Below, piece after piece: positions 1-6,623 of a stretch of 15,196 bases of DNA. The notes below the pieces were generated by a model. The model saw only the letters and a program-made list of their open reading frames with translations. It ran no database searches and was not told the DNA's origin. Positions within the stretch are counted from its first letter, which is position 1, and every line of letters starts with the position of its first letter. A program made the translations under genes and the position numbers. This DNA is from B4-G1 sp964393895. GTDB lineage: Bacteria > Chloroflexota > Anaerolineae > B4-G1. The DNA is taken from positions 1 through 15,196 of the forward strand of contig CAYMWP010000116.1 of the NCBI GenBank assembly GCA_964393895.1, given 5' to 3'.

Positions 1-1
1 C

Positions 2-43
2 CGAGCTTGTGCTCGCCCAAAACCGCCGATTTGGGCAGTTTTT
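2..43 (+). terminator. Intrinsic terminator of a plus-strand gene left of the window
   Basis: A perfect 7-bp stem GCCCAAA (15-21) / TTTGGGC (30-36) with an 8-nt loop is followed two bases later by five T residues (39-43), the layout of a rho-independent terminator on the plus strand. A second small hairpin, CGAGC (2-6) / GCTCG (11-15), sits just before it. Read on the minus strand the hairpin has no T-tract, so it most likely ends a gene that lies before position 1. Confidence 0.6.
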
Positions 44-64
44 GAGCCTGAAAACACATCTCAT

Positions 65-104
65 TAGACCTCCGAGGTCTTACCCAACTCATCTGAAACA
101 CACC
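65..104 (+). repeat. 40-bp repeat with palindromic core, copy 1
   Basis: This 40-bp stretch recurs at 11929-11968 in the same orientation with only two differences (T78/C and A100/G). Its core is a palindrome, AGACCTC-C-GAGGTCT (66-80), with 7-bp arms. It lies 20 bp upstream of the pcm start, so it is in or near that gene's 5' untranslated region. The similarity does not extend further left than position 65. It looks like a copy, possibly a half copy, of a dispersed extragenic repeat. Confidence 0.7.
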
Positions 105-124
105 TAAATGATAGAACAAGGGGA

Positions 125-913
125 ATGATGCGCAGACTGGGAGTGATTCTAAATCTGGCGCTGGCTCTTCTCGCCGCGTGCGGGGGAGCCACGACAACCC
201 CCACTTTTACCCCACTGCCGCCGGAAGAAGCGGCTTTTGCGCAACAAAGGGAGCGAATGGTGATAGAGACGATCGAGAGACGAGGTATCAGCGACGAGGA
301 CGTGTTGAACGCTATGCGCGCCGTCCCCCGCCACCTCTTTGTGCCGGAAGGAAATCGCAATCACGCCTACGGCGATTACCCGTTGCCCATCGGTTACGGC
401 CAGACCATCTCCCAACCCTACATCGTCGCGCTGATGACCGACCTGCTGGAACTGAAAGAGGGGGACAGAGTGCTGGAGGTCGGCACAGGCTCCGGCTACC
501 AGGCCGCCATCCTGGCCGAGATCCCCGGCATCGAGGTCTATACCATCGAGATCATCCCCGAGCTGGCCGAGAGCGCGGACGAGCGGCTGGCGAGCGTGGG
601 ATACAGCGGCGTCCACCGCAAGCAAGGAGACGGCTACTACGGCTGGCCCGAGTACGCCCCCTTCGACGCCATCATCGTCACCGCCGCTCCCGACCACCTG
701 CCGCAGGCGCTGGTGGAACAACTGGCCCCCGGGGGAAAGATGGTGGTTCCCATCGGCCCGCCGGGCGGCTACCAGACGTTGTGGAAGTTTGTGAAGGAGC
801 CAGATGGCGAGCTAAAGGCCCTCAATATGGGGGGCGTGGCCTTTGTGCCGCTCACCGGGCCGGGGGCGGAGGAACACGGTGGCGAGGGAGGTTACGAGTG
901 GCCTCTACCGTAA
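125..913 (+). CDS. pcm: Protein-L-isoaspartate O-methyltransferase with lipoprotein signal
   Basis: The product is a SAM-dependent methyltransferase that methylates isoaspartyl residues formed in ageing proteins, beginning their repair. The family signature GQTISQP is at residues 92-98 and the SAM-binding motif I, VLEVGTGSGYQAA, at 116-128; VTAAPD (185-190) and VVPIG (207-211) complete the usual set. Family members are usually about 210-220 residues and cytoplasmic. Here 262 residues include an N-terminal RR, a hydrophobic stretch and a lipobox LAAC with Cys19, followed by a Thr/Pro-rich linker, so the enzyme should be exported and lipid-anchored. Two adjacent ATGs (125, 128) are possible; the AAGGGG at 118-123 is better spaced for the second. 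The last 62 bp overlap the convergent gene ending at 852. The enzyme call is firm; the exported location is inferred from the signal. Confidence 0.9.
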   Translation: MMRRLGVILNLALALLAACGGATTTPTFTPLPPEEAAFAQQRERMVIETIERRGISDEDVLNAMRAVPRHLFVPEGNRNHAYGDYPLPIGYGQTISQPYIVALMTDLLELKEGDRVLEVGTGSGYQAAILAEIPGIEVYTIEIIPELAESADERLASVGYSGVHRKQGDGYYGWPEYAPFDAIIVTAAPDHLPQALVEQLAPGGKMVVPIGPPGGYQTLWKFVKEPDGELKALNMGGVAFVPLTGPGAEEHGGEGGYEWPLP

Positions 914-3290
914 TCCAGGCTCCCAAGTAACAGGCCGCCCCCACCGCCAAAACGAATGAAAAGCCACGAGAGAGCGCCAGCAGCGCAGCCAGGATCGAAG
1001 CCATGACCGAAACCGCCCCGTTGACCCCCCAGGCCCAGGTGACGAGGGCCGGAGATTTTCGCTCCCACAGCGCCAATCCTTGCGGGAAAGGCATGCCCAT
1101 CAGCAAGCCCGGCGGGGCCAACGCCGCCACCGCAATGAGCAACCGGGCCGCCAGCGGCGCGGACAGCGCGGCCTCGAAGAGAACGGGCAGCCCCAGCGCG
1201 TATCCCCCGACGAGCAGCGGCAGCAGGATCAGCGCCAGCCGGAGCTTTACGCGGCGGCTAAGCAAACTCCCCAACCCGGAAAAGAGGAGCAGCGCAAAAA
1301 GCACCGTCGCCATTGCGTATGCCGGGTGGCCCAGGAAGAGGATGAAGCGTTGCAAGAGTGGGATCTCCACGCACAGGTACCCCAGCCCCAGCAGCGCAAA
1401 GTAGGCCAACGTCCCACCCACCGCCGCGCCGCGCCCCACGCCGCCCTGCGCCGCCAGCGGCAGTAGAATCAGCACGCCGGCCGCTAGCAACGCCAGCGCC
1501 AGCAACGCCAGCAGCACAAAGTAGCCCGCGCCGCCGAAAGGTTGCCACGTATGCCCGGCCAGCGCCAGCGCCTGCCGGGCCTGCCCCCACTTGAAAAAGT
1601 GACCAAAGAAGGGATGGTCGTCGTCGGGCGGCTCGACGTCGAAGGAGTAGGCTCGATACCAGGCGTCTCTGTCCTGCGCCTCCAGCAACCCCTTGCAGGC
1701 GCGGTAATAGTCCGGCTCTGGCATCACGTTGTATGCGTTCACCTCGTCCGGGCGAACGCCGGGAAGGTAGGCCAGGTCAAAGGCGCGCGAGGCAGCAAAG
1801 GCGCGGACGGTCTCCAGTTCCCCTGCGGTGAACGGGCCGCGCCGCGCCAGGATGAGTATCTGTTGATAGCTGCGCAGGGCGACGAGGTGAGTGCGCGGGT
1901 CGCCGCCGGCCCGCTCGACCGCCTCCACAGCGAGCGCAAAGGCGCGAACCGACTCCGAAGGAGGCACTTGCAGCCAGCGCGTCACCACCAACAGGCCATC
2001 CTCGTCCAGCCGGGCCAGGTAGTCGCTGAAAGCTTCCACGGTGTAGCAATAGTCCTCGGCCAGGCTGTACGCGCCGGACGTGACCGGGCGCTGCGGCGCG
2101 GTGAGCGAGAGCACGACCACGTCGTACCGCTCCTGCGACCGCCGCGCACAAGCCCGCCCCTCCTCCACCACGACCGTCACGCGGGGATCGTCGTACAGGC
2201 CGCCGGCCCATTCCCCCTGCGCCCGCACCGCCTCGACGATGAGCGGGTTCGCCTCCACCGCTGTGACCGTCTGCGCTCCCTCCGCCAGCGCGACCAGCAC
2301 GTCAAAGCCGCCGCGCGGCTCCAGCACCAGCGCACGAGCGGAGGGGCGCAGCCGGTACGGGAGCGCGGTCAGCAGGCAGTCGGTGAACGGCAGTTCCGCA
2401 AAACCCGGCGCCACGTGACTGATGGGGCTGAGGTCGTCTCCGTCCACCGTGAGGGCCAATTGGGGCGGCGGCCCGCCGGCACAGATAAAGCCGCGTCCGG
2501 GCAGTCTGCGGATGCTCTGGGAGCGCACCACGTCCACCCGAGAGAAACCGTTCCAGCGCCGCGAGACCAATTCCGCGTCGGGGTAGAGCAAGGCATAACT
2601 CAGACTCTTGTACGGCGAAAGCCGGATTTCGAGGAAAGAGGGGAGATGCAGGGCGGCGAGCAGGAGAAGGAGGACAAGGGCCAATTGCGTCAAACGTGAA
2701 ACGTAATACCGACTACTGACTACTGGATACTGACTGCTGACCACTGGATACTGAAAGATGAGGGCCGCGACGATCCCCAAGGCAGAGGAGAGAAGAACAA
2801 CGCCTTCGCCACCCAGCAGTGATGGCGCGACGACGGCAATCAGGCAGCCGACAGCCGAGCCGGTCAGGTTGGCGGCGTAGGTGCGGTTGGCGTCCTCGGG
2901 GTGCGCCGCCAGTAGCAGACCGACGGCGGTACCGCTGCAAAAGAACGGGGTTGCCAGCGCGACGTAATGCAGCGCCAGCACAACCGCCTGCCGCCAGTCG
3001 TGGGCGATGCGGAATGAGTCGAAGGGGACGTAGAGAGTAAGGATGTAGGAGCCAACGGCCGTGAGGGCGAACCCCCAACCGAGCAGAGACAACACGCGCG
3101 CGGGGTCGCGCTCTTTTAGCCGAGGGCAGAGAGTCAGGAACGTGCCACTGGCGCCAAAGCCCAGCAAAGCCAGGCTGACGATCATGAAGGCAAAGTGGTA
3201 GAACTGGGCGACGGAAAAGAGGCGCGTGAGGTTGATCTCGAAAACGAGCGTGGCCGCCGAGAGGAGAAAAAGCCCTGCATAGGTCATCAT
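852..3290 (-). CDS. Polytopic membrane protein with spermidine-synthase-like methyltransferase domain
   Basis: From the chosen start the protein has 812 residues (subtract 12 from the positions below, which count from an upstream ATG at 3326). It begins with several membrane helices (about 15-225), then a soluble domain of spermidine-synthase/class I methyltransferase fold with a motif I-like segment LVLEPRGGFDVLVALAEGA (333-351) and an acidic VEAN (357-360), and ends with more helices (about 600-806). It resembles the fused membrane spermidine-synthase-like proteins common in environmental bacteria. Substrate and product are unknown, and true polyamine synthesis is not shown. ATG 3290 is preferred because AGGAG lies 7 nt before it and a candidate -10 box (3309-3314) lies inside the longer ORF. 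Its 3' end overlaps pcm convergently. Residues 192-210 come from an in-frame 21-bp tandem repeat. Confidence 0.8.
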   Translation of the reverse strand: MMTYAGLFLLSAATLVFEINLTRLFSVAQFYHFAFMIVSLALLGFGASGTFLTLCPRLKERDPARVLSLLGWGFALTAVGSYILTLYVPFDSFRIAHDWRQAVVLALHYVALATPFFCSGTAVGLLLAAHPEDANRTYAANLTGSAVGCLIAVVAPSLLGGEGVVLLSSALGIVAALIFQYPVVSSQYPVVSSRYYVSRLTQLALVLLLLLAALHLPSFLEIRLSPYKSLSYALLYPDAELVSRRWNGFSRVDVVRSQSIRRLPGRGFICAGGPPPQLALTVDGDDLSPISHVAPGFAELPFTDCLLTALPYRLRPSARALVLEPRGGFDVLVALAEGAQTVTAVEANPLIVEAVRAQGEWAGGLYDDPRVTVVVEEGRACARRSQERYDVVVLSLTAPQRPVTSGAYSLAEDYCYTVEAFSDYLARLDEDGLLVVTRWLQVPPSESVRAFALAVEAVERAGGDPRTHLVALRSYQQILILARRGPFTAGELETVRAFAASRAFDLAYLPGVRPDEVNAYNVMPEPDYYRACKGLLEAQDRDAWYRAYSFDVEPPDDDHPFFGHFFKWGQARQALALAGHTWQPFGGAGYFVLLALLALALLAAGVLILLPLAAQGGVGRGAAVGGTLAYFALLGLGYLCVEIPLLQRFILFLGHPAYAMATVLFALLLFSGLGSLLSRRVKLRLALILLPLLVGGYALGLPVLFEAALSAPLAARLLIAVAALAPPGLLMGMPFPQGLALWERKSPALVTWAWGVNGAVSVMASILAALLALSRGFSFVLAVGAACYLGAWITVEATRNLPRHRVPPPPAR
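2701..2753 (-). repeat. In-frame 21-bp tandem repeat inside a membrane protein gene
   Basis: Two 21-bp units (2733-2753 and 2712-2732 on the minus strand) differ at two positions and are followed by a degenerate 11-bp third unit (2701-2711). The unit has the form CAGTATCCAGTNGTCAGNAGT. Translated, it gives QYPVVSS twice and then a decayed copy. This lies in the loop between two hydrophobic segments, where an insertion would be tolerated. Similar CAGTATCCAGT-type runs are known to me as intergenic filler in Chloroflexota and cyanobacteria, so this looks like such a repeat captured inside a gene. Confidence 0.75.
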
Positions 3291-3308
3291 CCCGCTGCTC
3301 CTGGCCCT

Positions 3309-3337
3309 ATTGTACACCCAAGCCACACCGGTGGCTA
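3309..3337 (-). promoter_or_regulatory. Candidate promoter of the spermidine-synthase-like membrane protein gene
   Basis: On the minus strand TAGCCA (3332-3337, 4/6 to TTGACA) and TACAAT (3309-3314, 5/6 to TATAAT) are separated by 17 bp. Transcription would start about 10-15 nt before the ATG at 3290, just ahead of its AGGAG site. This supports the internal start over the ATG at 3326. The assignment rests on box similarity only. Confidence 0.4.
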
Positions 3338-3349
3338 ATTCCCAGCCAC
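3321..3349. promoter_or_regulatory. Overlapping inverted repeats in a promoter region
   Basis: AGCCAC (3321-3326), GTGGCT (3331-3336) and AGCCAC (3344-3349) form two mutually exclusive 6-bp hairpins that share the middle arm. The middle arm covers the candidate -35 box of the membrane protein gene. It could be an operator for a repressor, or a chance palindrome between two transcription units. Confidence 0.3.
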
Positions 3350-3361
3350 AGACTGGGCGAC

Positions 3362-3387
3362 AAAAAACCTCTCACAGGCGAGGCTTT
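3362..3387 (-). terminator. Intrinsic terminator of the peptide ABC transporter operon
   Basis: On the minus strand AAAGCCTC (3387-3380) pairs with GAGGTTTT (3371-3364), giving an 8-bp stem with one G-U pair and an 8-nt loop; the 3' arm runs into six T residues (3367-3362). It starts about 16 nt after the stop codon of the last ATPase gene, as expected for the end of the five-gene operon. Confidence 0.7.
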
Positions 3388-3402
3388 GGGAAAGCGGGGC
3401 GA

Positions 3403-4398
3403 CTATCTCACCAAATGACAGGACACCAGATGCCCCTCGTCACCCGGCACTGGCCGGAGAGAGGGCATCTCCTGCGAGCAGATCTCCTCTGCCAGGGGAC
3501 AGCGGGGGTGGAAGCGGCAGCCGGATGGAGGGTTGATGGGGCTGGGAATCTCTCCCTTGGGCAGGGGGGCCGTGCGGCGGGCGTGAGGGTCGGGCACCGG
3601 CACCGCTGCCAGCAGCGCTTGCGTGTAGGGATGTTGCGGGTTGCGATAGACCTGTTCCAGGGTCCCCATCTCGCAGATCAGCCCCAGGTACATAATCGCG
3701 ATTCGGTCACAGATGTACTTGGCCGTAGCCAGGTCGTGGGTGATGAATAGGTACGTCAGGTTGAAATCCTGTTTGAGCTGCACCATCAACTCCAGGAGCA
3801 GCGCCCGTACCGAAACGTCAACGTTGGCGATGGGTTCGTCGGCGACGATGAGGTCCGGGTGCAGCATCAGCGCCCGCGCGATGATGGCTCTCTGACGTTG
3901 CCCGCCGCTCAGTTGGTGAGGGTATTTTTCGTAGAGAGTGGCGGCCGGTGTCAGCCCCACGCGCTCCATCATCTCCAGTACCCGGCGGCGCTTCTCATCC
4001 CCCCTGGCCACATCAAAGATCTCGAGGCTGTGACCGATGGCCGCGCCGGTCTTCATGCGGGGGTTCATTGAGGCAAACGGATCCTGGAAGATGACCTGCA
4101 TACGCTGCCGCATACGGCGCATCTCTTCGCCGTCCAGTGTAGTCAGGTCTATGTCATCGAACAGAATGTTTCCCTCTGTAGGATCCACCAGGCGCAAGAT
4201 CAGTCGCCCGGTCGTTGTCTTGCCGCTGCCGCTCTCTCCAGCCAGCCCAAAGACCTCCCCGCGACGGATCTCAAAGTCTATCCCGTCTACAGCGTGCACA
4301 AACTGTCGCTGGCGAGTTACAAGATGTTCGATAAACCCCTTTTGTACGGGGAACCATTTTTTCAGGCCCCGAATTTCGACTAGATTTTGTTTCGTCAT
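3403..4398 (-). CDS. Peptide/nickel ABC transporter ATP-binding protein, DppF/OppF type
   Basis: This is the second cytoplasmic ATPase of the importer, pairing with the DppD-type subunit to power uptake. In the 331-residue protein the Walker A GESGSGKT is at 54-61, Q-loop FQDP at 104-107, signature LSGGQRQR at 163-170, Walker B DLIVADEP at 182-189 with catalytic Glu188, and H-loop His221. The C-terminal oligopeptide-transporter extension carries Cys294, Cys300, Cys307 and Cys327, a conserved set linked in this family to a metal or Fe-S site. The D-loop reads ANVD rather than the common SALD, a variant I believe occurs in part of the OppF family. The ATG at 4398 is chosen over 4470: it gives the normal family length and sits 7 nt after the upstream stop, whereas 4470 would overlap the previous gene by 65 bp. 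Its ribosome site (GAGTGAGAAG) is weak, suggesting translational coupling. Confidence 0.92.
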   Translation of the reverse strand: MTKQNLVEIRGLKKWFPVQKGFIEHLVTRQRQFVHAVDGIDFEIRRGEVFGLAGESGSGKTTTGRLILRLVDPTEGNILFDDIDLTTLDGEEMRRMRQRMQVIFQDPFASMNPRMKTGAAIGHSLEIFDVARGDEKRRRVLEMMERVGLTPAATLYEKYPHQLSGGQRQRAIIARALMLHPDLIVADEPIANVDVSVRALLLELMVQLKQDFNLTYLFITHDLATAKYICDRIAIMYLGLICEMGTLEQVYRNPQHPYTQALLAAVPVPDPHARRTAPLPKGEIPSPINPPSGCRFHPRCPLAEEICSQEMPSLRPVPGDEGHLVSCHLVR

Positions 4399-4405
4399 TG
4401 GCTTC

Positions 4406-5365
4406 TCACTCGTACAACCAACAAGCACTCCAACGTCCTGGTCGCACTTCTTTGAAGGGCGGTTCCTCAAACTGACAACGATCTATCGCACGAGGACAGC
4501 GGGGATGGAACTTGCAGCCAGGCGGCGGGTTTATCAGATCGGGTGGGTCCCCACCCATAATTTGCAGGTGATCCTCTGTCAGGCTGATGTTAGGCACCGA
4601 GTTCAACAGCCCCTGGGTGTAGGGATGGAGCGGGTCGTCAAAAAGCAGATGCACATCCGCCAGTTCCATCAGTTTGCCAGCATACATCACCGCCACGCGA
4701 TCCGCCAACTCGGCCACCACGCCGATGTTGTGGGTAATGAGGATAATGGTCAAGTTGAACTGGTGCTGTAGGTCTCTGAGTTGATCGAGGAACTGGGCCT
4801 CGACGATCACGTCCAGCGAGGTCGTAGGCTCGTCGGCTATGATCAGATCGGCGTTCAGGGCCAGCGCCAGCCCGATCATTACCCGCTGGCGCATGCCGCC
4901 GCTCAACTGGTGCGGGTAATCGTCCAGGCGCTCGACTCTGATCCCCAGTTTGTCAATCAGCTCCGCTGCTCGCTTCCGCGCCTCTTGGGTACTCTCAGGG
5001 CCGTGTGTCTGAATTGTCTCTACGATGTGGTCGCTGACGCGCTGCAAGGGATTCAGACAGGTCATCGGGTCCTGAAAGATCATCGAGATGTTCGCTCCCC
5101 GCAGACGGCGCATCTCTTCAATACTCAGTTCCAGTAAATTGCGCCCATTGAAGATGATCTCGCCGCCGACGATTTCGCCTGGCGGGCGTAAGAGGCGCAA
5201 AATTGCCATCCCCATGGTGGATTTGCCGCAGCCTGACTCGCCCACCAACCCCAGCACTTCACCTCTGTGCACTGCCAGACTGACGCCGTCTATGCCGTGT
5301 ACAACGCCGACCCGGGTAGGATAATCCACTCTCAGGTTCCGTATTTGCAGTACTGGCTCGCTCAT
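4406..5365 (-). CDS. Peptide/nickel ABC transporter ATP-binding protein, DppD/OppD type
   Basis: This is the first cytoplasmic ATPase subunit of the importer, 319 residues, of normal length. Walker A GESGCGKS is at 42-49, Q-loop FQDP at 97-100, signature LSGGM at 154-158, Walker B DLIIADEP at 173-180 with Glu179, D-loop SLD at 183-185, and the H-loop His212 (THN instead of the usual THD). The C-terminal oligopeptide-transporter domain holds Cys284, Cys290, Cys297 and Cys315, matching the cysteine set in its partner. Its ATG overlaps the stop of the DppC-type gene in an ATGA (5362-5365), so translation is very likely coupled. The family is certain; the substrate (peptide, nickel or other) cannot be read from the sequence. 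Confidence 0.93.
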   Translation of the reverse strand: MSEPVLQIRNLRVDYPTRVGVVHGIDGVSLAVHRGEVLGLVGESGCGKSTMGMAILRLLRPPGEIVGGEIIFNGRNLLELSIEEMRRLRGANISMIFQDPMTCLNPLQRVSDHIVETIQTHGPESTQEARKRAAELIDKLGIRVERLDDYPHQLSGGMRQRVMIGLALALNADLIIADEPTTSLDVIVEAQFLDQLRDLQHQFNLTIILITHNIGVVAELADRVAVMYAGKLMELADVHLLFDDPLHPYTQGLLNSVPNISLTEDHLQIMGGDPPDLINPPPGCKFHPRCPRAIDRCQFEEPPFKEVRPGRWSACWLYE

Positions 5366-6612
5366 GATTCGGTCAACCTCGGGTTCAGGATCTCGCTCAG
5401 TCCCTCGCCGAACATGCTAAAACCCAGTGCCACAAGAATGATCATCAGGCCAGGAAATGTAACCAACCACCACTGCCCAGCGGGTAGAAACTGTCGGCCC
5501 TTGCTGATGTCGTATCCCCAATCCGGTGTTGGAGGGGGCAACCCTAAGCCGATGAAACTCAGGCCTGCCTCGGTCAGGATAGCATCTGCGATGTTGACCG
5601 AGAAAATAACGACCATGGAGGCAATCACATTGGGGAATACGTATCGGAAAAGAATGGTGGTCGGCCTGGCTCCCAGGCTGCGAGCCGCTTCGACGTAGAG
5701 TTGTTGCTTGATGGCCAGCACCTGCCCGCGCACTATCCTGAAGAAAGTGGGCATATAGACCACGGCAATGGCTGCGGTTGTCGTCATAGTGCCTGTCATC
5801 ACGGCAATCTGATCGCCGCTCAAGTGTGTGCCGATGGTTGCCATGACTTGCTCCAGAACCTGCTGCATCTTCAATTGCAACACTGCGGCCATAGCAATGG
5901 CCAGAATGAGACCTGGGAAGGAATAGACGCTGTCCATAATGAGGGAAAGGACGCGATCGACAGCCCCACCGACAAAGCCTGAGAGCAATCCGATGGGTAC
6001 TCCCACCAGTGCCGAGAAACTGGCCGACAACACAGCCACCAGAAGGACGGCCCGCGCACCAAAAATAATGCGGCTCAAGATATCGCGACCTAGGTTGTCG
6101 GTGCCTAACACAAAGGTCCGGCCGAACGGTTCTCCCACCTGTTCTAACCGATCGTCGTAGGCCGGCATGAACTCTGGAGCCAGGTGCTCCTCAACCACGA
6201 GTGCATCTACCTGCCCTTCAGTCAGAGCCTGAAAGCACTCCTCGATTTCATAGAACTTTTTGACCTGGGCCTCCAGTTCCAGGACACGGAACTGGCCAGT
6301 GCTATTGGCGCGTACACCGACGAGGACCCCGGCCAAGTCGCTGGGCTCCCGGACGGCCTCCTCGCCGGTCTGCACGATCAAGACCTGACGTCCTCCACCT
6401 GGCGCTGTGAAGGGCGAGCCGACGGGCTTGACAGGATCGTAAGGAGCCAGACGAGGAGCCAGGATGGTCATCAAGAGGATCAAGACGAGAATAACGCCAC
6501 CGGACACTGTGATATACCATTCTGTGCCATACCACTTGGCACCGCGGAAGAAACGGGCTATGAGGCCGATGTTCTCAGTGATAGGAGTGGTTTCAATAGA
6601 TTGAGCTGCCAT
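5362..6612 (-). CDS. Peptide ABC transporter permease, DppC type, with extra extracytoplasmic domain
   Basis: This is one of the two membrane subunits that form the channel. The first helix is at about 33-52, the family motif GTDNLGRD at 170-177, the remaining helices follow, and the EAA loop that contacts the ATPase is at 308-328 (EAARSLGARP...). At 416 residues it is roughly 110-140 longer than usual family members. In normal DppC the segment LAPYDP is followed within about 30 residues by GTDxLGRD; here LAPYDP (55-60) is separated from it by some 110. The extra segment (about 73-164) reads like lobe II of a family 3 solute-binding protein: SDLAGVLVGVRANSTGQ, then a YEIEECFQALTEGQVDALVVEE pattern. 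It should face outside the membrane. GGAGG lies 3 nt before the ATG. The start is 11 nt after the DppB-type gene. Confidence 0.92.
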   Translation of the reverse strand: MAAQSIETTPITENIGLIARFFRGAKWYGTEWYITVSGGVILVLILLMTILAPRLAPYDPVKPVGSPFTAPGGGRQVLIVQTGEEAVREPSDLAGVLVGVRANSTGQFRVLELEAQVKKFYEIEECFQALTEGQVDALVVEEHLAPEFMPAYDDRLEQVGEPFGRTFVLGTDNLGRDILSRIIFGARAVLLVAVLSASFSALVGVPIGLLSGFVGGAVDRVLSLIMDSVYSFPGLILAIAMAAVLQLKMQQVLEQVMATIGTHLSGDQIAVMTGTMTTTAAIAVVYMPTFFRIVRGQVLAIKQQLYVEAARSLGARPTTILFRYVFPNVIASMVVIFSVNIADAILTEAGLSFIGLGLPPPTPDWGYDISKGRQFLPAGQWWLVTFPGLMIILVALGFSMFGEGLSEILNPRLTES

Positions 6613-6623
6613 AATCCTCCGTC

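Noticed and set aside
149..721. A 190-codon frame antisense to pcm
   Set aside because: It is a GC-rich shadow of pcm, which has full family motifs; the antisense product has no recognisable domain.
1485..1515. Short repeat of AGCAACGCCAGCGCC type
   Set aside because: It encodes a Leu/Ala-rich membrane helix; low complexity there is expected and is not a separate element.
1542..2699. A 385-codon plus-strand frame antisense to the membrane protein
   Set aside because: Composition is rich in Arg, Gln and His, as expected for the reverse of a hydrophobic GC-rich gene, and no domain is visible.
4399..4470. N-terminal extension of the DppF-type ATPase
   Set aside because: It would overlap the preceding gene by 65 bp and has no homology to the family; the start at 4398 gives the normal length.
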